A DNA stretch of 64,000 nucleotides from Romanomermis culicivorax (lineage: Eukaryota > Nematoda > Enoplea > Mermithida > Mermithidae), in assembly GCA_963922205.1 (NCBI GenBank), contig CAWUHX010000083.1:310001-374000 (forward strand). The letters are read 5' to 3'. The notes beneath the pieces were generated by a model. That model did no database searches. It was not told the origin of the DNA and saw only the letters and a program-made list of their open reading frames with translations. The stretch's first letter is position 1, and the number at the start of each line of letters is the position of its first letter. The position numbers were made by a program, and so were the translations under genes. This document shows, piece after piece, positions 18,272 through 31,060 of this stretch.

Positions 18272-20689
18272 TTAAAATTCATCGCTGCTATCTCCATCGT
18301 CATTGTCCGACGACATCAAACATAAACCGGATTCTGATTCCAGGTCAGAATCATTGATGTCAATTACTACTGGATGAACCTGAAAAAATACAACATCAGT
18401 TATTCTATTTTTTTCAGAAAAGATGTGTAAAGAAATATGTAATTGAGCTCAGAATGGCGGACAGGTTACCTAAACTTGGGGCTGCTGCTCTGTTAATATG
18501 TACATGTAATTGGGGCTAGGTGTCATAAGAACTCCTCACAGAAATCATCAGTTATATGGTGACCATCCAAGATTTGCCAATCATGCTGGCTATACGACTC
18601 CCATCAGTCAAAGATATCAATTTTTCATGCTTTTGTGAAAAAATTTAATTATTTTTCCTCAGATTTCCCTAAAATTTTAGTCAATTGATACCCACATCCC
18701 AAAAAAGTCACTGACTTCCCCTACCAGGCCTCAGAGTTCTGTTACATGCATGGTTCTATATACATCTTTATCAGGGTTTTATGTATACAAAAAACGGTGG
18801 ATTTTGGGCTGAACAGGATTAATTTTTACAAAATCCAGTAGCTGTTCTGTTAGGTGACCTAAGGTCTTACAGATGTGCATGCAGCATGCTGCATGAACAT
18901 TACTTCAGACTTTTGTAAGATCTTACTTTAATCAATGGAAGCAAGTTTTGTGAATATTCTTTTTCAATTTTGATGACGTGCCCAATGGCTTTAGACCAGG
19001 CAGTATGATCAATTTTCGTGATTTCCTCCAAAACTAATTGCTTAACATCAGAAATTTTAAAAGTGGTATTTCGACGGGCTATGTTGCCTTTTAATTGAGC
19101 CCATATTAGTTCTATAGGGTTTAGCTCTCAGTGGTATGGCGGTAGTCGTAAAATCTGAATGTTGAATGGTTTCGCCATTTCTTCTAGACTCATCACTTTC
19201 AATTGTCCTGCTTGATTTGATTTGACAATTTTCATTAGATTTGCTTTTTTCATTATAGGATCGTGGGGAATTCGTTTACGATTTAGCCAATCAACGATAT
19301 CACTTTTCTTCGATGAGTTTGTGGGTACCTAGATGGTAAGTTCCAGCTGTATGAGTATGTTCAGAGGTAAAGAATGATGAAAGACTATGCAGCAAGATTT
19401 TGAGTCACTGTTCCTCTGATTCTGACTTTGTGAAACAGGATGATCTGCTCATTGATGAAATAATCATATTTTTGTGTTAAAGATTGCAAATTGATAATAA
19501 AATCTTGTTCTAGATGCTGTTTGGTCGAAAAGTTAGTCACTTACATAGTTACTACCCAATAGTTTTGTAACCTTAAACTAACTTTTTCAAGTAGTCGGGA
19601 ACGGTAAGATGCATTGTCCAGAACAAGCACGGAATTTTCGATTTTAGGAAGTAAAGACTTCAGATGTTGTTCATAGTGATCGGCATTCATATCATGGTGA
19701 TAGTCGGCTTTTTTTCCAGAAATGAAAATGTCGGCACCATTTTCTAAGAAACCATCTTCACTGCCGACGTGGGAAATTATGAGACGTTGACCCTTGCCTT
19801 TCAAAAAATAGGAGTTGAAAAATATTTGATTAATAGAGCTGCAATATAACCAATATGTATTCATCAAATTTTATCATCAGGGAAGCACATGGTCCTTATG
19901 ACAAGGAAGAACATGTATTTTCTTTGATTTAATGTAATTGCATCATAAAATTATCGAAGTAGAGATCAAAGATAAATGACAAAAATTGTTAAAAGGGTGG
20001 GTTCATTTTTACAAAAAAGTAGGGTTTTAACTGCTGTCATTCCTCACCAGATGGATCTTTGTAGCCTAAGGTTAACGAGGAACTGGGATGGATAATGTCC
20101 CGTAAATCTTTTTCAATGTTAGTGTCAATCCACCCTTTTTTTGCGACATATCCAGCATTGATCCAAGTTTCATCTTGATAATAAATTTTCCGATTTTCGC
20201 CACGAAATTTCGTTATTTCTCGAATATAATTGTCACGTTTTTGCATAATTTCTGGTTTTTCGTAGACATGAAGGCAGCTTATGCGATTTTGATACCGAAA
20301 TCCGATTTGCCCGAAGATATGCCACAATGTCGAGGAGCAGACTCGCAAGTCAGTCCATTTTTTTACCTCTTCATTGATCTGTTTTAAATTCACAGGTTGA
20401 TTTTCTCTGTAAAATCGGTGCATTATTCTTCGAATTGCTTCAGAATCTGAAGGGCTTATGTCAATTTTTCGATGACGTTTTTTGAACAATCATTTGCCTT
20501 TTGAAAAAAATATGATTGTTATTCCCATAAATACATCAAAATGTCATGAACCTCCATGGTAAAGGTTAGTTAACCTAGCTATTATTTGTTAAGCAGAACA
20601 TTTTTCCAAAAGAGTCAAGTCATGAGTGAATACAAACATTCTGTATGCTGTTCATTCACATTATTTGCAACTAGTGAGACTCTCTCATT

Positions 20690-20780
20690 AAAGATGGCTA
20701 TGCATACACCTCAGGGTCCACGTCCCCATAGCCGGGCATGGCAACCTCTCTTGAGGCTGGCATGGCAGATGGAGGTGCTC
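20690..20780 (+). repeat. Inverted repeat partner A (pairs with 25318-25405)
   Basis: A GC-richer block containing CTCAGGGTCCACGTCCCCAT and GGCATGGCAGATGGAG. Its reverse complement occurs about 4.6 kb to the right. It lies in the large intron or gap of the transposase, so it may be an insertion end. Confidence 0.75.
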
Positions 20781-21146
20781 TCCTGCTTTCCTCAGAATGT
20801 CCAGCAAACCTGTAGACCTGGAAAAGGCAGGGAAAAAGGTCATGCCATGAAAAATCTAGGAACTCAATTTAGAAAACTTCAAAACAGATCTGGAAAACAT
20901 GGCAAAGTCTCGAGGAAAAAATTATGCCTGGAAAACCTGGAAAAGTCAGTGAATCTATGAGGATTCTTATAATACAGTGCTTTTTAGAGAAAAAATTGGC
21001 AGTCAATACCTACCAAAAGTTTTTCTTACGTTTTACATCATAAAGTACATTTTAGATATTCAAAATCTGAATTCTCCCAAGCTTTATTTAACTATACTTT
21101 TGAACATAAAGCCGAGTTTGAATTTAAATTCAAAAGCATCTTGAAA

Positions 21147-21216
21147 GTAATTTTCAACTGTAATTTCAACTTTTGACTTATAGATTTTCAAACTTAGGAA
21201 AGTGTGAGAATATTTT
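21147..21216 (+). repeat. 70-bp direct repeat, copy 1
   Basis: Identical over 70 bases to 21366-21435. Perfect identity points to a recent duplication or gene conversion. Confidence 0.8.
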
Positions 21217-21365
21217 GATACAAACTTATCTATTTCGCTCAAATTTCTCAAAAAATGTAGGTTCCTAGCTGATTTGTTTGTTTTCTAACTGGTTGACAAC
21301 TCGACCTGATTGATTTGACGTATCAGCACATTGACCATGTCCGATGAAGTAATTTTCATGATGAA

Positions 21366-21435
21366 GTAATTTTCAACTGTAATTTCAACTTTTGACTTAT
21401 AGATTTTCAAACTTAGGAAAGTGTGAGAATATTTT
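21366..21435 (+). repeat. 70-bp direct repeat, copy 2
   Basis: Identical to 21147-21216. It is preceded by a short tandem duplication of GATGAAGTAATTTTCA. Confidence 0.8.
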
Positions 21436-24400
21436 TTAAATGTATAAAATGATAAAAATACATTTTTGATCATAAAATTCGAACTTCGTTGTTCTTGACT
21501 GAGTTTTGATTTTCCGGCCTTTTAGAATGTCAGTACTTACAAAATTTCCCAGCTCTACACACTGATTCAATAAGAGGCATAAAAACCTGCATTTTGTAGT
21601 ACCATGTACTTTTATGCTATGAATGACATGAATTCAATTGCTATTGGCAAGAATTTTTGTGCTAAAATACATACAAAATTTTGATTTTATAGCCTACAAA
21701 AAACTTTTTTCTTCAATAGAAGATTTTTTGGTTGTTGTACGTATATGGGAGGATGTTCGTACAAAAAAAACTGCTAACCAATATTTAACTTTCTTTCAAG
21801 AGTAATTGAGATTCCAACCTTTCGGCTAATTTCATTCTTACTTTTCCTCACTATGTAATACATAGGCAGACTGAAAAATGAAGTTTTCTTAACTTTATTA
21901 TTTATTGAACTGAAATGAAGAAATGTGGGAGTAATTAATCATGAAAGAGTAGAAACGTAAAATGAAAATTTTTTTGTAAAATGACAATTGGTAAGATGAA
22001 ATACTTTGTTCTCAGAAAAAAATTGTTCAGCTTACTCTCATTTACAGTCTGCATTTACAGCTTTTGGTACACACTTGTCATTTTATGTATGAATTACTGA
22101 TGGCTTTAGCTCTGAAAAAATGTGGAGAATCATGGAAAAATGAGTGGGAAAAGTCAGAATTTTATTTTAGAAAACCATTGCTCACCCTGACTTCTGGACT
22201 TTGATGTTTTGGAATATTTTTAAAAATATAGACAAAATGACAAAAATTGGCGATTCATACGAGCTGTTCAGTTTTCTGTTATGATTTCCAGATTAATTTA
22301 TAGCAGTTATTTTAATATTACTGATTTATGACAATCTGCATCTCAGATCTGTTCTGGCTGGAGTAGACATAATAGGGCTTCATAGAGGCTGCTTCAGACA
22401 TGTTTACTTGGATTTGGCTTCAGAATTCTTGTTAATGTAGCACGTGTTACACCAGTGGCCTCTATACAACGATCTTTTGCTTTTTCGTGGTCGATCAAAG
22501 TGCTGCCAACTTCCTTTTCACATTGAAAATAACGATAAACATTCCGGATTATCATCTTACTTTGTTCATTTAAATGTTTATTATCGAGTTTATCTTGTAT
22601 TTTAGATAAATCGGAAAGAAGATTAATTTTGAATTGTTCGTAATTGTTGCTGCTACATGTTTGTAAATCTTCGGATAATCGTCTTTTACCTCTCGAATTG
22701 TTTGCCATTTCTGGAATCCAAATAAAACAAATTTCCAACTTCTGGCTTTTGAGACTTGATGCTCAACGAATTATGACTCCCCTCGACCTTGTTCTGACCA
22801 AAACATTTTTTCAATGGAGATAATTTTGTTGCCCAAAATGCCAATCATCATTAACATTGAATCAAAGCATAACCTTGAGAGACTCGAGTGTGCATTTTCT
22901 CCAAAATATCACTGGTGTCCTGACAATCGTGGAACACTGTTTTTAAGTTTGTGAATGTCATCGAATTAGTGCTTCGCTATAAATGAGTAATTTTCAATTG
23001 CTCCCAAAAATCATCAGAATCTTTATACGAGCTTTTGCATTGAGATGTTTTACTCATAAATTATTGCACATTCAAATTTTCAGTCCAGCGTGACATTATG
23101 CTCTATCAGAAAATCGCGAAAATAAGAAATAGTACTTGCTGTCCACATTTCAAGACGGACGGACATCACATGATTTTCCGATTAGCTCAAGTCGTGTCCA
23201 CCTCAGAAATTATTAATGTGTCACCAGATCAAAACATGGTACAGTGTAAATCCTATGTGCTCAACTCAATACGCCCATGAGACCATATGCACAGTGATGC
23301 TACAGGTTTTTGAACCATGAATATGAAGACCTAAGAACAAAATCTGTGGGAGCAACACTGCTCAAGACTTCAAATGGAAGCTCAGAAAAAATCTGGCAGA
23401 TGATAAGGGACCCCGAGTTCTTAATGAAAACATATACAAATTAATAACATACAAGTTGATAATACCAAAAAAAGCAAACAATCAATATTTTCAATCAAAA
23501 TGGTGCCAAAAACAAATGCAAGTCGGTTTTCATTGTTTCACTTTCTTTCTATGCAAATTTTTTGCTTTTTCCATGGTTGCCTTTATACTGACTATATATT
23601 CTGAATGAAACTATAGGATTCATATTGTGATTTATTAGGAAATCGATATTTTAACTTATAAATAGATTGACCGAATATTCATGCAAGAAAATATGCAAAA
23701 AATATCTAAATATGAATCATTGAGTGCTTCTTAAGTATGACGCCAGGTGTTATCAAAAATATCGTATATTCCACTCTGATCGATCGACTGTCTTCATCAT
23801 TATCGTCCATGGCAGCTGCAACACAAATGGTTTAAAAATATTTCAAGTGGAATAAAATTTATTCATGGTGCAATAGACTGAAAAGGTTACTTCTTTGATC
23901 CTATTCTTAACTGAAAACTGGCACATTCTGCAAAAGAATTGATATTTCAAAAGATCCCATAGGACAAGCCCAATAGGTTAGCCATAATAGCAGTATTAAT
24001 TGTCAAATCTTATGTAGTGTCAGATGTCATATGGTTGGCAGCCATGCATGTTTTTAGCAGTGCGCTTGACCTGGGCAGACTACATGTTGGCCCTAGGCAG
24101 TATCCTAGATGACCACCCAGATTCCACTCCCACTAGATTTTTCAGTTCATCAGAATGTGAGAAAGCTTTAATTTTTGCATAATGTATGAAGTTTTCAAAT
24201 TTTGATCAACAACTTATGACATACATGATATTAAAGTCTTGGATAGAAAACCCATCTACATGGACAATTACTTACTTTTGCAACTATTTGAACTTCCATA
24301 TTGCGCCAGCAATTGCAGCCTTCGCTCAACTGTCACTTATTATGATGTTATCAACATTATTACCAACTATGAACCTGCTCTGCACTACCTTACATAAAAT

Positions 24401-25317
24401 GGTTTGGTACAATGGCGATCAGTAGCAAATCTGTTTCAATGACATTTTTCCTATGGTCATTCTTTAGTTGTATTCATAACAGATGAATACTTGAGTCTAT
24501 AAGATTTAAATGTGGGCAAATCCGTATTCATGAGTAGTATAAGGTTGAAAATTCGGTTTGAATTCGTTGACTTTTAGCCCACAAACTTAGCTTATTACCC
24601 TAGCTGGCTAAATATACTGGGATCAAAATTGTGTAGTATAAACCTTTAGCAGAAAAGCCACCGTAACTTAAAACATCTAGAAAAAATGTTCAAAAAATTC
24701 GTATTAACAATATAGCATTATTATTTGTCACTGAAAAAATCCTAGTGAATGGAAGATGAATCACTTTCTGGCATTCCTGGAAGTTTATCAAGCATTCTGT
24801 GAGAAGAGACAGCTCATCACTTTTATAGAAGATAGCCTATCGCCTATGTTGTACATAATTCTTCTTATGACTCAACAAAATTAAAAACTCATTCATTAAT
24901 TCATTAGCTCATTTATTAGCGATCCTCGAACCTTAAATACTCAAAAAATTATTTCAACTTCCAAAAACCCCTTGTTTTGTTTTTTCCATTTAAATGGAGA
25001 ATTTTTGTCAGAAAACAAAAAGCAATACAACTATCAAGAGACAGGGAAAAATAGAAATAGAAAAAATGTACAAATAACCTATGGATACAAAATTCAGCTT
25101 GGCTTACGGATGGCACCTCCTATGAATACAGGACCTGGTGGTTACTTCATTCTCAAAATAGACCCCTCTACAGTAATCAACATGTGTATGCCAAAATTCG
25201 TTAAAAAATCTGCATCAGAAATATGTCGTAACTTTGATGTGTTGAAGTGATGATTCGTGTTAATCCATAAACCTTGACATTTATTCACATCAGAGGTTAA
25301 TAGTAAAGCAAGAAATC

Positions 25318-25405
25318 ACCTCCATCTGCCATGCCAGCCTCAAAAGAGGTTGTCATGCCCGGCTATGGGGACGTGGACCCTGAGGTGTATGCATAGCCAT
25401 TTTTT
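25318..25405 (-). repeat. Inverted repeat partner B (pairs with 20690-20780)
   Basis: Reverse-complement match to the 20690 block, including the GCCCGGCTATGGGGACGTGG core, with small differences. Confidence 0.75.
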
Positions 25406-26566
25406 AAGGAAAGTCTCTTCCGTGCGAAATTTCAGAACTGAATGTTGTAAAAAACATCAAGAATTGAACAGTTCACGAAAACATGGGATTATTCGACCGA
25501 AAATAAGGTCACATATTGTCAAATCTTGAGCCATCCAAGAAAATTGAATTGAAAATACGTTTTTGTAGTCTGGAACTCTAGATTATTCTGGAAAAAGCGG
25601 GAAAAAACTGCAAATAGAGAACAATATTGGGGATCAGGGCTGTGCGCAGGATTTTTTCATGGGGGGCAGACTAAATTTTTTTCACTAAACAGTCCCAGAA
25701 AATGTTGATTTTACATGATACACTGTGTGCATTCTGCCTCAATGGGGGGGGGGGGGCGGCCGCCCCAACCCCCCTTGTACACAGCCCTGTTGGGGATCAA
25801 TGGTGAATCTACATTTTTACAGTCATTGTTTTGGTAAAAAAATGCTCCGACCTGCTCTTTGCGTTCTGCTCAAAGTAGTCAAATAATGTTATCCTGTACC
25901 ATAACAGCCTTGGTTTTCAAAAATATTCGGACCTTAAGGATTTTACGATCACAGGTGAATAAGGTCAAACATATATTTGCCTTAATTTTTGATTTTTCGA
26001 CAGGTCTGCAGAAAAATGGCTCCAGAAGATTCTTGGACAAAGTACAGATATTTCTACATTTTCTTGTCAGACAATGTTTTTTTGGACTCTAAATTCAGAG
26101 TTCCCAGTTGTAATCATGGCATTTGCAGTCAAAACGACATAATACTTCTGAAAGTTCAATTCTGAATAAGACTGAGTAACTGCTAATTGTTAATTCAGAT
26201 TAGTATACCAGCGAAATGCATAACATTGACAATTCGAATTTCCACAGAAATCACCTTCACATTTTCCAGATTTTTGAATCTTCCGAGCCGATCCAAATGT
26301 CTCGAGCACCAAAACGCTGGAGAGAAACATACTATTCTCACATGTTCTGTTCAGAAACAGTGGATCAACATCACAATTCAGCATTATTTTCACAAACCCA
26401 AAAAATCCTGAAAAAAGCCCAAAAGTCATCACTTTGATAACTGGGATTTTTCCTGCCCTGAATGATATAAAATACAGATGCATTAGACCAATCAAATGTC
26501 AATTGAATAATGGTAATTAGCTCATATGAACCTTCGGCCACAAGCATACCTGTAAGACCTCCGACC

Positions 26567-26690
26567 AGTTGGGGGGGGGGGGGTAAATCCGAAATTTGGG
26601 AGGGGGGTAGAAAAAGAGGGGTTGGGGGTTGGATGATTTTGGGTACAGGGTTGGCCAAGTTGGGGGGGTCCCCCCTAACCCACCCCAAAG
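26567..26690 (+). repeat. G-rich tract with quadruplex potential
   Basis: Successive runs of four or more G (a 12-base G run near 26572, then GGGAGGGGGG, GGGGTTGGGGGTTGG and a GGGGGG run near 26661) separated by short loops on the plus strand. Confidence 0.6.
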
Positions 26691-29089
26691 TACAGGTATG
26701 GCCATAAGTAGATAATAATAATTGTCCTAAACACGAGTACAAAGCATGGGGCAGAATACCTGTAATTGGGGCAGTCGGAGAAGCTCCCTCAACAACGATT
26801 GGGCAAAAAAATTTGGGGTTTTCATATTGAAAAGATGTATTTCGATGCATTTTAGGAAGTCCAAATCTCAAAATTTTTCGGTGCTCCACGCTGGTCATAA
26901 CAATTATTTACCAAGCTCAGGTGCGGCTTCTAGCATGTCTACCTTCACTTACCATTCAATCTTTAATAGTTTTCATCATCATAAACGTATTATTTCATGT
27001 TTAATTGACAATCTTGAATATTATATCTTCATATTTATTGAAGATCCACATTTTTTCCTTCATAGACCTTTTGAGAAAGATCAAGACATCAACTTTCTAA
27101 AATTTTTGAGACATTTGTTCCTTTCTTAACGTAAATTCAATTCAAAAGCTTCATGGAAGTATTTTTAGAAAATTTCTACACTTCTGACCAGTGTTTTTTC
27201 TGCATGAGCTGTTTTGCATGGTGCAAAAAAATCGCCAAAGGAGTTTTGCACGCCCAAAAAATTTTTTTGTACTATAAACAGGGGTTTTTTCGTACATGAC
27301 CCATTTGCACATGTACAAACAGCAGCCAATATTTAATTTGTACAATATGTACATAGTAAAAATAAGTGTACATAAGTAACCTGTGTTATTCTACGTCATG
27401 GCCGAAGCAGTGTGATTTTCAAATTTTATTTATAACAACAAACATTAAAATTGAGCAAAAAACTGAAATTTTCTAGTTTCAAGTCTAATTTACAAGCATT
27501 GTGGAACAAATTTTTTAGAAAACTGTCTAATAGCATAATGAATTTGCATTATACAATAAAGATGGTCAAGTCCTCTATGATGATCAGTGAAAGCTCAAAA
27601 AAGATGTCAATCTTTCCCGCGCGAAGCGCGGGAAAAATTTTCCGTATATTGACATTCGACGGCGCAACAAAATCAATTTTCCAAACATTTATGTCAGGAA
27701 TTAGATTCAAATTTTGTGTTCAAAAGTCGTAATTTTTAGAATTTTATTATTTGAAAAATTTTAAAACCAGTAATTCATTCGTTGACTCTCATAAACTTGG
27801 CCGAAAAGATATAAGTGGAAGAGTAGAGATTTCTGAAAACTACTTCCATGAAGCTTCTGATTTGATTTTACGTTAAGAAAGGAATAATCGCTTCAAAAAG
27901 TTTAGAGACTTGACATATTGATCTTTCTCAAAAAATGTTTCAAGGAAAAATTGTGAATCTTCATTAAATATCAAAGATAATATTGAAGATTACCATTTAA
28001 AACTATTATACATTAAATGATAGGTGAAGCTAGACATTCTGAAAGCCGCGTCTGAGCTATGTAATATATATTAATGATTATTGAAGTTATAACCCGCGCG
28101 AAGCGCTAGAAAATTTTGGGATTATGACGTTCTAAAATGCACCAAGTTGATGTGTTGATCTTTCTCAAAAAATTTATGAAGGAAAAATGGGGATCTTCAT
28201 TAAATATAATGATATAATATTGAACATGAAAGACATGAAATATAGACATGAAATATACGTTTAAGACGATGAAAACTATTAAAAATTAGTGATAAGTGAA
28301 GGTAGACATGCTAAAAGCCGCCCGCACCTGAGCTTGACAATAAATAATAATGATTATTAAAGCTATAAGCAGCGCGAGGCACTGGAAAATTTTCAGATTT
28401 GGACCTACTAAAATGCACTAAAATGCTTCTTTTCTGTATGAAAACACCAAATTTTTTTCCACATTAAATAAATATTTTTTTGCACGGTGCAAAAAACTGG
28501 AAAAAAGTTTTTCACGAGTGGAAAGGATTTTGAACAGTGCAAAAAAACACTGCTTCTGACTCATGGCTTTTCGGCCAAATTTATCAAAGCTTACGAACAA
28601 ATTATGGTTCTAAAATTTTTCAATTTTTCAACGTTCAAAGTCATTTTTTCTTTCCGCGCTTCCATTTTACCTGTGATAATTAAGAAATAACTATTTATGG
28701 TATAAACGGAGGGTAAAAAAAAATTTTACCCGATTCCAATCATCGAGAGAAAAAATTGATGAAAAATCTCTATTTTCGGCGGCATAACTGACTGTAAACG
28801 ATTAGAAAATGAAACGAGCTAACTTGATTGATAGAAACTGTTGAGCATTAATTAGTAAGTCGAAGTAGATATGCTAACGGCCGCGCCTGATAGAATATAG
28901 TTATCACCCATGACCGGCGCGAAGCGCCTGAAAATTTTGAGATTTTGACCTTTTAAAGTTCACCAAAAAAACGCATCTTTTTGGTTTAAAGTTCCCTAAA
29001 ATTTTTTCCACAATGAGAACCATACCCAAAATTTTTTTCCTCATTTCGAAATTTTTCTCCTGAAAAGACTCCATTTGAGGGAAAACAAA

Positions 29090-29257
29090 ATAGTGACGGC
29101 GAATCGCAAATTCGCTGCAAAATAAAAATTTAGTTTTTTTCCTGACTACAGTCGACTGCGTATGGAAACAACAACTGGCCTACGCGCAGATTTTCATATG
29201 CCTGAGAATCTTGCGCTCCGCCGAGGCTCATTTGAAAAAAAACAGACTATAGAAAAT
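29090..29257 (-). repeat. Right member of the ~165-bp inverted repeat pair
   Basis: Reverse complement of 13403-13570, ending in GACTATAG. Together the pair brackets 15.9 kb and may be the ends of one large element or two insertions of the same short family. Confidence 0.85.
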
Positions 29258-30829
29258 GCTCCGATGGGGCAGAAAAAAGAAGAATATACTTGCTTGCCAA
29301 GCTAGATAAGGATTGACCTGAATTTTTGAAAACTAGAGTTGAGGTTTGAAAAATCGACTTTTGTAATATTGTATTTTTATTCTTTCTCAATAAAAAAATT
29401 TTCATGTCTGCGGAAAAGTATATTCTGCAACTTCATGCATTTTGTATTCCCATAACATTGTATCAACCACAGAAAAAATTTTCTGAGTGAAAATTATATG
29501 CAAGCTAATGATTGACTTCACTCAAATGCAGAGAAATACTGAACCAATAGCAATATAGCATTGTGAGTCCGGACTGATCCGAATATATGCCTCCAACTTC
29601 AGCTAAAAAATAGTGAGCCACTGGCATATTATAGTCATTTTGTTTCCCTGAACTTATGTCTGTGATTGAAAAAGCGTCATTGAGCACTATAAAAAACCTA
29701 TTGTAATGACCAGTTCTGAGTGATACTTTACTTGATCCAAAGGAGAACAGTGCGACTGACAATTGGGACGTGGAGTATGAATATAATGGTGGTCAACTAA
29801 ACGCAGACTCGATGATCGCTTGCTAATCGATATAAAATACAAAACGATTGCTTGCAAATAACACAACTCGGTTTAACTGCTTTTGAAAAATCACGCTTTT
29901 ACGGGGAACACACTTGCAAATAAAACTAAAATCGAAAATTCTGATGGAATCATGCTTTGCTTCTGTTTAAATATGCTTCTGTGGCCACTCCCTGGGCGTC
30001 GTGGGAGGTCTTGCTTCAGTCCATCTTCTTCCACCAATCACTGCTTCTTGCTTCATTATTCTCACCAATTTGGCCATGCCTTCCAATGCTTTCCTAGTAC
30101 TGTATGCTTTTCGTGTTTTCCCTATGCTTGCTTTTTATGGTGGGCTTAGCCACACCTCTGTGCTTCTGTGCCTGCTTCTGTATCTATTTCCTATGTATAC
30201 ACATGTTTTGTGGGACCATCACTACCGTTGCACTTGAGACTACTGTCTGGTGGGGCTTTTACTTTTTACTGTGTGCAGGTGTTGTTTACGATTATTATGA
30301 GGAATTACGGTAGCTGTGGAATGTGTATTTTAATGTAGATTCTAGGGGACCAGCTGCCATTGTGCAAATTAATTGGGGCGTCTTAATTGGGTCAATAGCG
30401 GCTACTGGGGTGTGGAAGGATCAAAATAAAGTACTTCACATAATTTTACAGGAATGTTTGGGTGTGAATCCCAGACACCCTTGAGACGATAAATTACAAA
30501 ATCAAATAATATTGTACACTATATATTTACAGCACTGTGCTAGCATGTACATTACACTATGATTAGTTGGACTAACCCAATCTGCGAATAATCTGAACGT
30601 CTGGATTAAATTACTGATCCTCGGCCGTGTTTCATACTAAGCAGAGGTCCCCAAGGTCAGATTTTTTAGGTAGGGTTAAAGTTGAAACTTTGGAAGGGTA
30701 GTGTAGCTATAAATGTCTACTAAACACGTCATTCTGTCTCAAAATTAGGCAACTAGTGATGAATTTTTAGGACTTTAGGCAGGGGTAATACCCTCATCAT
30801 ACCCCTCCCCATGGGGTAGTCTGATACTA

Positions 30830-31060
30830 AGTACCCAGGTATTTGGGATACCTGGGTATATCTACCCAGGTCAATTTCAAAATGAAACCTAAGTGCTACC
30901 TAGGTATTCGGGTGACCTGTTTACCTGAATTTCTATCAAGATATTCTATGGGTAAAACACTTATATACTCCAATGCTCAAGTATACTTAAATATAGTACT
31001 CAGGTTGGGTAAGCAAAATACCTGGGTAACATGAGTACTGGGAAGACTGGTTACCCAGGT
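30830..31060 (+). repeat. Clustered ACCCAGGT/ACCTGGGT words
   Basis: At least six occurrences of TACCCAGGT, ACCTGGGTA or one-base variants in both orientations within about 230 bases. These self-complementary pairs could fold into alternate hairpins. No gene is associated. Confidence 0.5.

Larger units (their letters stand above)
18272..22708 (-). pseudogene. Tc1/mariner-superfamily DDE transposase, multi-exon, one nonsense codon
   Basis: Exons inferred from phase-compatible splice sites: 22408-22708 (helix-turn-helix region, start MANNSRGKR), 20048 to about 20489, 19583-19797, 18927-19328 and 18272-18379. The second exon carries the first catalytic Asp in YYQDETWINAGY. The third carries GKGQRLIISHVGSEDGF and the second Asp in LVLDNASYR. 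The fourth carries the third acidic residue in NPIELIW. The last exon encodes a Ser/Asp-rich acidic tail. The gene cuts and pastes TA-flanked elements in known relatives. A TGA at 19128-19130 falls four codons before the NPIE motif and truncates the catalytic domain. The junction between the first and second exons also does not stay in frame, so an exon is missing or lost in the 1.9-kb gap. Confidence 0.85.
22709..29089. other. Repeat-rich stretch without recognisable genes
   Basis: No supported gene. It contains the inverted repeat partner at 25318-25405, G-rich tracts at 25746-25758 and 26567-26690, and CGCGAAGCGCG-type hairpins at about 27616-27632, 28093-28109, 28371-28388 and 28914-28930. 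Open frames of 60-175 codons at 24972-25250 and 26371-26898 match nothing recognised and the latter runs through the G-rich tract. Confidence 0.55.

Noticed and set aside
4258-19130. Possible reassignment of TGA to an amino acid, since several genes have single in-frame TGA codons
   Set aside because: TGA is also the natural stop of several intact genes here (major capsid, pVI-like and TBP-like genes, and the host kinase), so independent nonsense mutations are the simpler reading.
24972-25250. 92-codon plus-strand open frame
   Set aside because: No homology recognised, no splice or promoter context, and it lies in repeat-rich DNA.
26371-26898. 175-codon minus-strand open frame
   Set aside because: Its middle is translated from the G-rich tract (Pro runs), and no family is recognised.
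29883-30313. Overlapping hydrophobic open frames inside the 29251 element
   Set aside because: Composition is Cys/Leu/Phe-rich with no recognisable domain, and three frames are open together, which suggests low-complexity sequence and not a gene.
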